Below are positions 52,261-61,099 of a stretch of DNA of 62,484 nucleotides, piece by piece. Every line of letters begins with the position of its first letter. The first letter of the stretch is position 1. Origin of the DNA: Sulfitobacter maritimus (GTDB lineage Bacteria > Pseudomonadota > Alphaproteobacteria > Rhodobacterales > Rhodobacteraceae); NCBI RefSeq assembly GCF_013346665.1, contig NZ_JABVBB010000023.1, positions 1 to 62,484 of the forward strand, in the 5' to 3' direction. The translations under genes and the position numbers were made by a program. The notes under the pieces were generated by a model that ran no database searches, had not been told where the DNA came from, and saw only the letters and a program-made list of their open reading frames with translations.

Positions 52261-53555
52261 GCAACTTCTACCCATGTGCGCATCCCTCCGATCGCGTGGC
52301 TCAACATATGACAATGGATCAACCAGCGCCCCGGATTGTCGAAAACGCAGAGAACATCGCGGCTTTCCCCGGCAGCGACCAAGGTTGTATCACGCAGATC
52401 GCCGATGCTCCCGTCTGGGGCCACCTCATAGAAGTGGTGCCCATGCAAATGAATGCCATGTGGAAAAGCGGTATCATTAACCAAGGTGATCCGCACCGTT
52501 TCGCCGCGTTCGATGATGGCAAAGGGGTCCTGTGGCAGGTCCGAGACATCGTTGAAGGACCAGATATTGGCACCGCCGTGCCGACCGCCCATGGCACCGC
52601 CCATCATGGTCAGCGTCAGGTGCTGGGAGGGGGCGCCCGGTGCCGGGAGGTCCGGTGCCGCCAAGGTCGGCAGAGGCCCCGACTGCCGATCCGTATTCTC
52701 GCCAGAGATGGACAATTCGGCCAGACGGTAAGGCGCCTGTCGCGTGGGCATGTCAAAGCCGACCGGGCCGGTGACATCGACGATCAGATCGGCCCGCTGG
52801 GCCGGCGCCAGAACGAGGTCAGAGAACGCGCGAGGTTGGCGCAGTGCCATGCCGTCCAAGGCGACAACCGAACCAGAGACGCCAGAGATGCTCAGGGGGA
52901 AAATACGATTGGTCGCCGCATTGATCAGCCGCAGGCGGATGCGATCACCTTGCTTCACCTCGCTCCGCGATAGGAAACCGCGGGCAAAATTGCCCATATA
53001 GCCCGCATGGGCGACGCTATGCATATCGGTGAATTCATCAACAAGGCTGCCATCTTCGTTGATGATCCAATCGGACAGGATCACGGTGATGTCATGATCC
53101 AGATCGAGAGGGGCGTCGTCTTCGACGATCAGCGGCCCCATCAAGCCGCGCGCCACCTGCTCTTGCGAGATATAATGCGAATGATACCAATAGGTCCCCG
53201 CATCGGGTGGCACGAAGCTGTAAGTTTTGCTGTCACCGGGGTCGATCAGATCTTGCGTCAGCACCGGGACACCGTCCATCCGGTTTTCCAGTCGGATGCC
53301 GTGCCAGTGAACGGCGGTGCCCTCTTGCATGGCATTCTTGACCTCAATCGATGCCCGCGCACCCCGTCTAAGCCTGATCTCTGGTCCCGGCATCGAGCCG
53401 TTGAACCCCAGCATTGCGGTGGTGCCTTCGCCTTCGGGAAGGATCTGCTGACTTACTGTTTCTGCCTTCAACTTCAGTGGCGTCACGCCAGCAAAGCTTG
53501 GAAGGGGCAGAACCGCAGTGGCGGAAACACTGGCGAGGAATTGTCTTCTGTTCAT
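52257..53555 (-). CDS. Multicopper oxidase, CueO/CopA-like
   Basis: A 432-residue periplasmic oxidase. A twin-arginine-type leader (MNRRQFLASVSATAV) is followed by three cupredoxin domains. All copper motifs are present: HWHG, WYHSHY, HGIHLHGHHF and the T1/T2/T3 motif HCHMLSH. Such enzymes oxidise Cu(I) to the less toxic Cu(II). A GGMGG-type methionine stretch (MMGGAMGGRHGG) before the last domain is a likely Cu(I) docking region. It is coupled to the cytochrome c gene. Confidence 0.93.
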   Translation of the reverse strand: MNRRQFLASVSATAVLPLPSFAGVTPLKLKAETVSQQILPEGEGTTAMLGFNGSMPGPEIRLRRGARASIEVKNAMQEGTAVHWHGIRLENRMDGVPVLTQDLIDPGDSKTYSFVPPDAGTYWYHSHYISQEQVARGLMGPLIVEDDAPLDLDHDITVILSDWIINEDGSLVDEFTDMHSVAHAGYMGNFARGFLSRSEVKQGDRIRLRLINAATNRIFPLSISGVSGSVVALDGMALRQPRAFSDLVLAPAQRADLIVDVTGPVGFDMPTRQAPYRLAELSISGENTDRQSGPLPTLAAPDLPAPGAPSQHLTLTMMGGAMGGRHGGANIWSFNDVSDLPQDPFAIIERGETVRITLVNDTAFPHGIHLHGHHFYEVAPDGSIGDLRDTTLVAAGESRDVLCVFDNPGRWLIHCHMLSHAIGGMRTWVEVA

Positions 53556-53730
53556 GTCATGCCTTATCGGGGTGATTTGCGATCAATGCTGCCACGGGGC
53601 ACAGGGCGCGCCGATGTCCGAGGCGTGTAGGTATGTCCTGCAGGGGCCAATTCCAACTGTCGATGACGGGTTGGGGGTGGAGCGCCTATGCGCTCTCTAT
53701 CGGGAAATAGAATGTGTCGAACCACTTGGG

Positions 53731-54180
53731 TCATCCCTTCTCTGACAAGGGGGCGCGTCCCCCCATGATCTGCAGCACGAAGCTTCCTGACGCCGTGATC
53801 ATAAGAAAGCCGTGAAATGCCTCTATCCCGCTGGTGAAGCGCAGGTGCCCCACGGGGGTCAGGTCGCCGCGTCCCAAGGTGGTGAAGTTGACCAGTGAGA
53901 AATAGAAATAGTCCATCATCGTGATTGGCTCATCCGTTGTTCCGGAAGCGTTTAGCGCGCCACTCTGCAAACCCTGCACCGCCCAGAGGAAGAACAGCGT
54001 ATAGATGAAAGCCTCAATCACATGGGCAAAAGTAATGGCGCCGACCGCCAAGCCAAGGTTCTGGCCATGCGCAGTTCTTTTGCGTTGCGCGATGGTATCC
54101 GACACCCATTTAAGGACGAAATAATGGATTGTCGTGCAGATGCCGACAACCAGAATTGATAGAAGTATTGCTTGGATCAT
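53731..54180 (-). CDS. K+-channel-like membrane protein (ion_trans_2 type)
   Basis: A 149-residue membrane protein with three to four helices. A pore loop resembles the potassium filter: TTLGRGD at 100-106, preceded by YFYFSLVNF and followed by a final helix (GFLMITASGSFVLQI). The canonical TVGYGD is altered, so ion selectivity is uncertain. It sits between the multicopper oxidase and the LuxR gene in the copper cluster. Relatives often occur in metal or osmotic stress loci. No regulatory domain is attached. Confidence 0.75.
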   Translation of the reverse strand: MIQAILLSILVVGICTTIHYFVLKWVSDTIAQRKRTAHGQNLGLAVGAITFAHVIEAFIYTLFFLWAVQGLQSGALNASGTTDEPITMMDYFYFSLVNFTTLGRGDLTPVGHLRFTSGIEAFHGFLMITASGSFVLQIMGGRAPLSEKG

Positions 54181-54223
54181 GACGAGCTACCTGTTTTGTT
54201 TGCGGGAGCTTCCCCTCAGGCGG

Positions 54224-54790
54224 TTATGCCGGGGCGGCTGTTGATTTGGGGGCAGCCACATGCGAACGCTCAGCCGCAGTTTGCGGGGCGTCCGCCGGCA
54301 CCCATGCGTCATCCATCAAATCCTCAATGAATGTGCTGAGCAACTGCGTGCGCCCGGTGACGGCAGCCTTGCGATAAATCGCGTTTGTCTGCGCCTTGAT
54401 CGTCCCTTCAGAGGTGCCGCGCAGCTCCGCAATGTCGCGGGTGCTCAGGCCCTTGACCAGAAAAACAGCGACGTCCCGCTCTGCGGGTGTCAGACGCCAG
54501 TCGGTGAAGTGCTGCGTCATTACCATCGAGAACTCCGAGGTGCATCGGCGCATCTTCTCTTCGGCGAGCCGGGCCCGTTGCAGACTGGTCCTGAGGGCGA
54601 TCCAGCCAAGCGCCACGCCGAGGTTCAACCCGATGGCCAAGATCGTTTGCTGATACTCATGGCTCTGCCAGATCAGAAAATCAGGCTCCATTCCCATAGC
54701 GTCCAACAAGAAGCAGACGGTAAAGAAGATCGCCACAATGGCCTGCAGTGCTGCGATGGCCCAGAGGGCGATGGTTCCACGCGTTTTCAT
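54224..54790 (-). CDS. Membrane-anchored LuxR-type transcriptional regulator
   Basis: A 188-residue protein. Two membrane helices lie at about 8-30 and 48-68. A cytoplasmic LuxR/GerE helix-turn-helix follows at about 97-160 (LTPAERDVAVFLVKGLSTRDIAELRGTSEGTIKAQTNAIYRKA). No receiver or autoinducer domain is present, so it may sense an event at the membrane directly. Its place inside the copper cluster suggests a local role. Confidence 0.84.
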   Translation of the reverse strand: MKTRGTIALWAIAALQAIVAIFFTVCFLLDAMGMEPDFLIWQSHEYQQTILAIGLNLGVALGWIALRTSLQRARLAEEKMRRCTSEFSMVMTQHFTDWRLTPAERDVAVFLVKGLSTRDIAELRGTSEGTIKAQTNAIYRKAAVTGRTQLLSTFIEDLMDDAWVPADAPQTAAERSHVAAPKSTAAPA

Positions 54791-54858
54791 AGCTCGAAGT
54801 GCCTTATTATTATGAAAAGTGCATGGCCGGCTCGTTCAGCCAGCCATGCGATTGGCGC

Positions 54859-55593
54859 TTACTTCATCTCAGTCACAGTCAATTTGCCTTTGACACGGTC
54901 GGCTACGAACTCGATGTTCTGGCCTTCTTTCATTTTAGCAATCAGCGCTTCATCGGCTTTGAACACCATAGTCATCGACGGCATATCGAGGTTTTCGAGC
55001 GGGCCGTGGATGATGGTGACCTTATTGCCCTTAGCGTCGACCTTCTTGATCTTCCCGGATGAGTAGACGGCAGGTGCCGCGGGAGCCTCATCAGACTGAG
55101 CGACGGTGATCGGCCCATGCATGCCGGATTCGTAGTGGCCGGGGATCAGGCAGGCGAACTCAAAGCTGCCTTCATTGGCGAAGGTCCAGATCACCTCGCC
55201 TTCCATGCCAGAGTCGAGACGGACCGAGTTCGGGTCATCATGCTCCATGTCCATCTTGGCCATGGCTTCCTTGTGCTCTGCATTGCCCTCCATCGTGTCG
55301 ACCACGAACTCATGCTCGATCTCGCCTTTGTTAGTGACGTTGAAGCGGATGGTCTCGCCTTTCTTGATGTCGAATTCTGCGGGCTCAAAAATCATCTCGC
55401 CATCGTCGGTTTCGCGCATAGTTACATCAATGGTGCGATCCACATTGGCGGATTTGCCCGGCATGCCGGCCATCATTTCCTTGTGCATGTCACCGTGGCC
55501 GTCATCGTCATGGCCGCCCCCATGGGTGCCTGCGGCAAAGGCCGGGGAGGTGATTAGAAGGCTGAGGGCGGTCGAGAGAAGAAGTTTATTCAT
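54859..55593 (-). CDS. Periplasmic cupredoxin-CusF fusion protein
   Basis: A 244-residue secreted copper-binding protein. The signal peptide MNKLLLSTALSLLITSPAFA is followed by a His/Met-rich linker (THGGGHDDDGHGDMHKEMM). A cupredoxin domain (about 50-165) has blue-copper-type ligands in CLIPGHYESGMHG. A C-terminal CusF-like domain (about 175-244) has the Cu(I) ligands in LDMPSMTMVF. Both domains can hold copper, so the protein may pass Cu(I) to the oxidases. The start at 55593 is set by the signal peptide. Confidence 0.88.
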   Translation of the reverse strand: MNKLLLSTALSLLITSPAFAAGTHGGGHDDDGHGDMHKEMMAGMPGKSANVDRTIDVTMRETDDGEMIFEPAEFDIKKGETIRFNVTNKGEIEHEFVVDTMEGNAEHKEAMAKMDMEHDDPNSVRLDSGMEGEVIWTFANEGSFEFACLIPGHYESGMHGPITVAQSDEAPAAPAVYSSGKIKKVDAKGNKVTIIHGPLENLDMPSMTMVFKADEALIAKMKEGQNIEFVADRVKGKLTVTEMK

Positions 55594-55639
55594 GGTGTTT
55601 CCTGTATGGTTGTAGAGGTGATTATGGTCTGAGGGGCGC

Positions 55640-56998
55640 TTAGCCCTTGGAGGTTGGTTTCGGCGTGATCTGGGTTTTCGGACTGTGGTTCTGCGCAAAG
55701 TCCGGCAGCTCTCCCGTCCATTCATACGCCTCGGTGCCCGGAGGATTTTCATACCAGCCGGGATCTTCGTAGTCGTCCGCGTCGATGCCTTGGCGCACCT
55801 TCACGACCGAGAACATGCCGCCCATTTCCAGCGGGCCATGCGGCCCCCAACCGGCCATCATCGGCACGGTGTTGTCGGGCAGCGGCATCGACATTTCGCC
55901 CATATCCGCCATGCCGGCCGTGCCCATAGGCATGAACTCGGGCTGCACGCGGCGGACCTGACGGGTCATGTTCGAACTGTTGGTGCCGATCAGCGTCGGG
56001 ACGTCATGACCCATCGCATTCATCGTGTGATGCGACTTATGGCAATGGATCGCCCAGTCGCCCAGATGGTCGGCTACGAACTCATAGGCGCGCATGGCGC
56101 CCACGGGGATGTCGATGGACACCTCGGGCCATTGCGCTGTTTCCGGCACCCAGCCGCCATCGGTGCAGGTAACCTTGAAGTCATAGCCATGCATATGGAT
56201 CGGGTGGTTCGTCATCGTCAGGTTGCCGACCCGGACGCGGACCTTGTCACCCTGATTAACGACCAGCGGGTCGATGTCAGGGAAGATGCGGCTGTTCCAT
56301 GTCCATAGGTTGAAATCAGTCATCGTCATGATCTTCGGGATGTAGCTGCCCGGATCAATGTCGAAGGCGTTCAGCATAATCAGGAAATCCCGATCCACGC
56401 GCATGAAGTCCGGATCCTTGGGGTGGACCACGAACATGCCCATCATGCCCATCGCCATCTGCACCATCTCATCGCCATGCGGGTGATACATGAAGGTGCC
56501 GGATTTGGTCAGGTCGAACTCATAGACAAAGGTCTTGCCCGGCGGGATGCCAGGATGGCTGAGCCCGCCGACGCCGTCCATGCCGGAGGGCAGGATCAAC
56601 CCGTGCCAATGCACCGTCGTATGTTCGGGCAGGCGGTTGGTGACATAGATGCGCACCCGGTCGCCCTCGACCGCCTCGATGGTCGGGCCGGTGGACTGTC
56701 CGTTGTAGCCCCAGAGCCGCGCGACCATCCCATCGGCCAGTTCGCGCTCCACCGGTTCGGCGACGAGGTGGAATTCCTTCACACCGTTGTTCATCCGGTG
56801 CGGCAGGGTCCAGCCGTTGAGCGTGACTACCGGGTTATAATCCGGCCCGCTGGTGGGACGGGTCGGGGCTTGGGTCAGCGCGCTGTCCATCACCGCGGCT
56901 TCGGGCAGGCCCATGTTCATGGTCTGGCCCCATGCTTTGGAGGACACGAGCGTTGCTCCCGCAGCACCGGCCCCCAGCAGTTGACGTCTGTTAATCAT
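55640..56998 (-). CDS. Multicopper oxidase, second copy, CopA-like
   Basis: A 452-residue multicopper oxidase with a twin-arginine leader (MINRRQLLGAGAAGATL). The copper motifs are VHWHGLIL, YHPHGDE (in place of the usual HSH), HPIHMHGYDF and IHCHKSHH. The methionine-rich C-terminal region (MGTAGMADMGEMSMP) suits Cu(I) binding. It differs clearly from the oxidase at 52257-53555, so the two are not a recent duplication. It follows the TolC-like gene by 18 bases. Confidence 0.92.
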   Translation of the reverse strand: MINRRQLLGAGAAGATLVSSKAWGQTMNMGLPEAAVMDSALTQAPTRPTSGPDYNPVVTLNGWTLPHRMNNGVKEFHLVAEPVERELADGMVARLWGYNGQSTGPTIEAVEGDRVRIYVTNRLPEHTTVHWHGLILPSGMDGVGGLSHPGIPPGKTFVYEFDLTKSGTFMYHPHGDEMVQMAMGMMGMFVVHPKDPDFMRVDRDFLIMLNAFDIDPGSYIPKIMTMTDFNLWTWNSRIFPDIDPLVVNQGDKVRVRVGNLTMTNHPIHMHGYDFKVTCTDGGWVPETAQWPEVSIDIPVGAMRAYEFVADHLGDWAIHCHKSHHTMNAMGHDVPTLIGTNSSNMTRQVRRVQPEFMPMGTAGMADMGEMSMPLPDNTVPMMAGWGPHGPLEMGGMFSVVKVRQGIDADDYEDPGWYENPPGTEAYEWTGELPDFAQNHSPKTQITPKPTSKG

Positions 56999-57016
56999 CT
57001 GGTTGCTTCCTTGTCT

Positions 57017-58468
57017 TTAATGTCCTGCGCCGCCACCGGCGGCAATCTGTGTCTCTCCGCCGGCGCTTCCACCGCCGTAGATCGCGGCGGTCAGACCGGC
57101 AGAGGCCAGCCAGAACTCACGCTTGGCATTGGCCGCCTCAAGCTGGCTTCCGATCTTTTCGCGGGCGTCGTTCAACAGATCGAAGGTGCTGGTGATCATG
57201 CCGTTGTTGCTGAGCAGAGCCTCCTCATCGATGGTGCGGCGCAAAGGCAGCACCACGTCTGAGTAGTGCCGTGCGATCTGGTGGCTTGACCGGTAGGCCG
57301 TAGCCGCTGCGCGTGCTTCGGAACGGACATTAACCGCGCGTTCAGCCAGCACGTTGGCCGATTGGAGATAGCTAAGTTCGGCCTTGCGCAGCCGCGCCTT
57401 GCCGCTGTCAAAGATTGGGATGACGAACTCGAACTCGAACTGCGGCGAGATGCTGGTCTCGACTTCTCCATCCTCTTCTTCACGCTCTATCTCGGCACCG
57501 GCGATGACTTCGAGGTCCGTCAGAGTGCGGGTGGCATCGGTCAGGCCGTAGGCTTTCGCCGTTGCTGCCAACCCCAGCCGAGCGACTTCCAGATCAACAC
57601 GATTGGCCAGTGCCAGCCGTTCGATGCCCCTGTGGCTGCTGACCGTATTCGGCACGCGCGGAAGGGAATCAGGCACGTAATAGGCCACGTCCTGCCCCCA
57701 GAGCCCCATGAGCCGGGTCAGCTGTTCCTTGGCCAGTTCCGCATCCAGCCGCGCCTGCGCCAGCTGTCCGGCCATTTCGGCGTTGAAGGCCTGCTCGCGC
57801 GCCTGCGCAGCTTTGTTGAGCGCGCCCGTCTTGCCCAATTGCTGCGCCAGTTCCGCCGCCGCATCCGTGGTGACGGCGGCACGCTTGAGGTAGCTGACCG
57901 TCTCGAAGGCGGCGACGGCATTGATCCAAGCCTCCCGCGTTTCATTGGCCAGCGCCAGCGTGTCGCTGACCGCCTGCATCTGTGCGTGCTGGAACTCCGC
58001 TTCGGCAGCGGCGATGCGCTGTTTGTGGGTGCGAGCATCCAGCAGGTTTACGGCGATCATGCTTTCCAAGGCACGGTAGAGCCCGACCTCAGGCGCGCCG
58101 ATGCCCAGAAGACCGATCGAGACGACGGGGTTCTCGGGCGTGGATTGTTGCCATGCTTCCGCTGCGGACAGACCGATCTGCGCGTAAGATGCCTGAAGCC
58201 CCTTGTTGTTCAAAAGTGCGACCTGCACCGCGGTTTCGGCACTGATCGTTTTGCCCTGCACCATGGCGCGGACCTGTTTGGAGGCGGCGACGGTCTCGGC
58301 CTGCGACTGCGCCCAGACAGTGCGTTTGCCGATGGCCTTGGAGGTGCGTGCCTCCACGGTGGCAAAGCCAGCATCACGGGCCGAGAAACTCACCGGCAGG
58401 TCCGTCGTCGTGCAGGCGCCCAAGATCAGTGGTGTAATGACGGCGGCGGTTTTCAATTTCCAACGCAT
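57017..58468 (-). CDS. TolC-family outer-membrane efflux lipoprotein
   Basis: A 483-residue outer-membrane channel subunit. A lipobox (LILGAC) near residue 19 indicates lipidation. The two-repeat helical barrel pattern follows, with RKAELSYLQSANVLAERAVNVRSEA in the second half. CusC-type channels work with RND and adaptor proteins, but none is encoded in this window, so partners must lie elsewhere or the channel acts differently. Its start shares a base with the stop of the small lipoprotein gene. Confidence 0.86.
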   Translation of the reverse strand: MRWKLKTAAVITPLILGACTTTDLPVSFSARDAGFATVEARTSKAIGKRTVWAQSQAETVAASKQVRAMVQGKTISAETAVQVALLNNKGLQASYAQIGLSAAEAWQQSTPENPVVSIGLLGIGAPEVGLYRALESMIAVNLLDARTHKQRIAAAEAEFQHAQMQAVSDTLALANETREAWINAVAAFETVSYLKRAAVTTDAAAELAQQLGKTGALNKAAQAREQAFNAEMAGQLAQARLDAELAKEQLTRLMGLWGQDVAYYVPDSLPRVPNTVSSHRGIERLALANRVDLEVARLGLAATAKAYGLTDATRTLTDLEVIAGAEIEREEEDGEVETSISPQFEFEFVIPIFDSGKARLRKAELSYLQSANVLAERAVNVRSEARAAATAYRSSHQIARHYSDVVLPLRRTIDEEALLSNNGMITSTFDLLNDAREKIGSQLEAANAKREFWLASAGLTAAIYGGGSAGGETQIAAGGGAGH

Positions 58469-58761
58469 CAGTGGTTCATCCCCTGCATATCCATCCCCTG
58501 CATAGCTGCCTGTTCAGCGTTCAATCGTCGCCAATCGAGCGGCTCCACCACGCCGCGACGACGGTAGCCTGCAAAGGGTTGCTCTTCGGCGGGCGAGGCA
58601 CTGCCGCGCGTGCTGTTGTCGGCGGCGGTCATCGCGGAGACTTCGGGAAGAGGCGTGGGCTGCTGCACATAGGCGGCAGTGACATCGGGAAACGGGGGGA
58701 GCGTCGTGGCGCAAGCCCCGAGGGTCAGGGACATCGCCCCTGCAATCAGTGGTAATTTCAT
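58468..58761 (-). CDS. Small lipoprotein of the copper cluster
   Basis: A 97-residue lipoprotein with signal MKLPLIAGAMSLTLGAC, its Cys modified after the lipobox. The tail AAMQGMDMQGMNH is rich in Met and His and may bind Cu(I). I do not recognise a named family. It is translationally coupled to the TolC-like gene (one-base overlap), which suggests an accessory role at the same membrane. Confidence 0.75.
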   Translation of the reverse strand: MKLPLIAGAMSLTLGACATTLPPFPDVTAAYVQQPTPLPEVSAMTAADNSTRGSASPAEEQPFAGYRRRGVVEPLDWRRLNAEQAAMQGMDMQGMNH

Positions 58762-58843
58762 TGGTTTTTTGCCTGAGAAAGAGGTGATCTTACCCGCGGC
58801 GGGAAACCGCGGATGCAAAGGCCGTCAGGGGGCCGGGATCAAC

Positions 58844-59224
58844 TCAGGCTCGAGGTGGACGCAATTGGCCCGTGGGCTGGCCAGAGGCGACAGAGTGAGA
58901 CACGCTGGCATATTCAACGGATCGCACCGCCGTCATCTTGGCATCCTGCGAAGTGGTCAGCGCCGCCGTCAGGCAAATGCCACCACAGCAAGGCTCGCCT
59001 TCGAAACTTTCTGGTATGTCTGTCAGATCAGGTCGGGCCGCAGCATCTTGTTGCAGGTCTGACGCTGCGCTCATCTGGTGGCCAGCGTGATGCGCTGCCT
59101 GCGCGCTCTCATGCATCCCGCTTTGCGCGTGAACCGACGAGGGCGGCAGGAGCAACAGACCACAAGCCAAAACCACGCCGAGAAGGACGCGACAGAGGTT
59201 TGATATGTTTGTCAAAGAACGCAT
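58844..59224 (-). CDS. Secreted His/Cys-containing protein of the copper cluster
   Basis: A 126-residue protein with a hydrophobic leader (VLLGVVLACGLLLLPPSSVHA). The mature part has a Met/His stretch (SGMHESAQAAHHAGHQM) and a CCGGIC motif, both plausible metal ligands. DUF2946-like proteins look similar, but I cannot assign a family with certainty. It stands between csoR and the lipoprotein gene in the same direction and probably belongs to the CsoR-controlled operon. The 180 bases between it and csoR hold nothing I can name. Confidence 0.65.
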   Translation of the reverse strand: MRSLTNISNLCRVLLGVVLACGLLLLPPSSVHAQSGMHESAQAAHHAGHQMSAASDLQQDAAARPDLTDIPESFEGEPCCGGICLTAALTTSQDAKMTAVRSVEYASVSHSVASGQPTGQLRPPRA

Positions 59225-59404
59225 TGAAGATAGCAGTGTCGCAAGTCGCAGAGCCTGTCAACGTGTCCAGCGCGGGAGGGTTTGCGATTTTCTGGCGGAA
59301 ACCGGCCGAAAGTGCGGGGCAGCGGATTGGCGCTCCGACCCGAAGAGAAGGCCAAAGGCGCTGGCTATGGTGCCAGAGCGCGATGGGCATTCGGTCCGAA
59401 ACGC

Positions 59405-59677
59405 CTACTTCGACGCCTTTTGCAAAAGACCAATCAACTCGTCAAACTTGGCGCGTTGTTCTTCCGGGTCGCCGCTGGCAATCGCAGCCTCGACGCAATG
59501 CTGAGCGTGGTTCTCCAGCACAAGCTTTTCGACCCCCAGAACGGCGGATCGGATTGCCGCAGTCTGTGCTAAGATGTCCATGCAGTAGCGGTCGGCCTCA
59601 ACCATTTTCGCGATGCCGCGCACTTGTCCTTCGAGCCGCGCCAGGCGATCCAGCGTCTTTTCCTTGTTAGCCTTCAT
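59405..59677 (-). CDS. csoR: Copper-sensing repressor, CsoR/RcnR family
   Basis: A 90-residue all-helical repressor. The Cu(I) ligands C32, H57 and C61 have exactly the Cys-25-His-4-Cys spacing of CsoR. LARLEGQVRGIAKMVEADRYC is the characteristic first helix. The ATG at 59677 gives the normal length; an open frame upstream reads through the operator. It is divergent from the DUF305 gene, and the site at 59718-59736 lies between them. Copper binding should release the DNA and induce both sides. Confidence 0.93.
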   Translation of the reverse strand: MKANKEKTLDRLARLEGQVRGIAKMVEADRYCMDILAQTAAIRSAVLGVEKLVLENHAQHCVEAAIASGDPEEQRAKFDELIGLLQKASK

Positions 59678-59717
59678 GAGGCGTCGCTCCATTCGGGATT
59701 TGTTGCCGATCGGATAA

Positions 59718-59736
59718 TATACCCCATATGGGTATA
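59718..59736. promoter_or_regulatory. Putative CsoR operator
   Basis: TATACCCCATATGGGTATA contains the perfect core CCCATATGGG with TATA on both flanks, offset by one base. C- and G-tracts in an AT-rich setting are usual for CsoR boxes. It is 41 bases before csoR and 40 bases before the DUF305 gene. Confidence 0.68.
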
Positions 59737-59775
59737 AGACGATGGCACACATTGGCAATTTAGGAGGACAATACA

Positions 59776-60294
59776 ATGGATTCAAAGAATAAGCACGACG
59801 ATCGCACAAGCAGCGGCTATGGCCGGTTCTTTGCGATGATCGGCACCTCGACGGTCGTGATGTATGGCCTGATGTATCTCAACACTTATGCGCTTGACCA
59901 TGTCTTCTTCTCCCAGACGCGGATGTGGATGGCGCTCTATATGGGCGGGGTAATGGCAATCATTATGCTCGCCTTCATGCTCGGCATGTATTCCAATCGA
60001 AAGACGAATTTTGCGATCTTCACTGGTGCCGCCATCGCCTTTGCGGCTGGTGTCTACTTGGTCCGGTCGCAAGATACGGTAGGCGACACCGCTTGGATGA
60101 AAGCTATGATCCCGCACCATTCAATCGCGATCCTGACCAGCGAACGGGCAAACCTGTCCGATCCGCGCGTGCGCGAACTGGCCGACGCGATCATCGAGGC
60201 GCAGCGCAGCGAGATCGAAGAGATGAAGCTCTATATCGAAGATATCGAAGCAAACGGGGATGCAGCGCCTGGCACTTCCCGCACCAAACCCTGA
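59776..60294 (+). CDS. DUF305 membrane protein
   Basis: A 172-residue protein with three predicted helices in the first hundred residues (about 20-40, 52-70, 76-95), followed by a DUF305 region containing WMKAMIPHHSIAILTSERANL and a long amphipathic helix (IIEAQRSEIEEMKLYIEDIE). The HH pair is the hallmark of DUF305 and a likely metal site. An AGGAGGACA ribosome-binding site precedes the ATG. Copper-responsive expression is expected from the shared operator. Function is not established. Confidence 0.88.
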   Translation: MDSKNKHDDRTSSGYGRFFAMIGTSTVVMYGLMYLNTYALDHVFFSQTRMWMALYMGGVMAIIMLAFMLGMYSNRKTNFAIFTGAAIAFAAGVYLVRSQDTVGDTAWMKAMIPHHSIAILTSERANLSDPRVRELADAIIEAQRSEIEEMKLYIEDIEANGDAAPGTSRTKP

Positions 60295-60310
60295 GATCAA
60301 GGAGCATATC

Positions 60311-61099
60311 ATGCCCAGAGACACCCGTGATGTTGCAGACGTAACAACTGATCCGGCCTCCTCCGCGACAGGGAAAACCGCCGTGCTTTACCGCATGGCC
60401 CTGCCAAACCATCTGTGTCCTGCGGGGCAGAAGGCGCGATGGCTTTTGGAGCGCAAAGGCTACGAGGTCGATGACCGCCTGTTCCGCGCGCGGTCTGAAG
60501 TCGACGCGTTCAAGGCGCAATACGATGTTCCCACGACCCCGCAAGTCTGGATCGAAGGGAAGCGCGTTGGCGGCTATGACGCCCTGCGCCAGGAACTTAC
60601 CGACTATGACCCTACGGCGACCACTTACAAACCGGTGATCTATCTCTTCGCCGTTGCTGCGACCACAGCGCTTGCTCTGTCCATCGGCTTTCTTGGCGCG
60701 ATCACGTGGCAGACGCTCGGTTGGTTCATTTCGGTCTCGATGATCCTGCTGGGGATGCAGAAGCTGAGCAATATCGAAAGCTTCACGACGATGTTCCTCA
60801 ACTACGACCTGCTGGCACGTAAATGGGTGCCATATGCCTACGTTTATCCATGGGTTGAAACCGGGGCGGGCGTGTTGATGACCGGTATGTTGCTTACCCC
60901 ATTTGCCGCTCCGGCTGCGCTCTTCATCGCCACGGTTGGCGCAATTAGCGTGTTCAAAGCCGTCTACATCGACAGGCGCGAGTTAAAATGCGCTTGCGTT
61001 GGGGGTAATTCGAACGTGCCGCTCGGATTTGTGAGCCTGTCCGAAAATCTAATGATGATGGGCATGGCCATCGTGATGTTGGCCAAGATGTTTACCTGA
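60311..61099 (+). CDS. Glutaredoxin-MauE fusion membrane protein
   Basis: A 262-residue protein. The N-terminal glutaredoxin-like domain (about 22-100) has a CPAG site at C36 and VPTTPQVWIEGKRVGGYDAL, the glutathione-binding region. A four-helix MauE/DoxX-like membrane domain (about 110-262) carries a second redox pair in LKCACVGG (CxC). This suggests electron or disulfide transfer across the membrane, useful for Cu(I) handling or thiol repair. AAGGAG precedes the ATG at 60311, 16 bases behind the DUF305 gene. Confidence 0.85.
   Translation: MPRDTRDVADVTTDPASSATGKTAVLYRMALPNHLCPAGQKARWLLERKGYEVDDRLFRARSEVDAFKAQYDVPTTPQVWIEGKRVGGYDALRQELTDYDPTATTYKPVIYLFAVAATTALALSIGFLGAITWQTLGWFISVSMILLGMQKLSNIESFTTMFLNYDLLARKWVPYAYVYPWVETGAGVLMTGMLLTPFAAPAALFIATVGAISVFKAVYIDRRELKCACVGGNSNVPLGFVSLSENLMMMGMAIVMLAKMFT

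Noticed and set aside
57362..58567. 401-codon open frame antisense to the TolC-like gene
   Set aside because: It lies wholly opposite a gene with clear signal, lipobox and family pattern; it has no ribosome-binding site or recognisable domain. High GC makes such antisense frames common.
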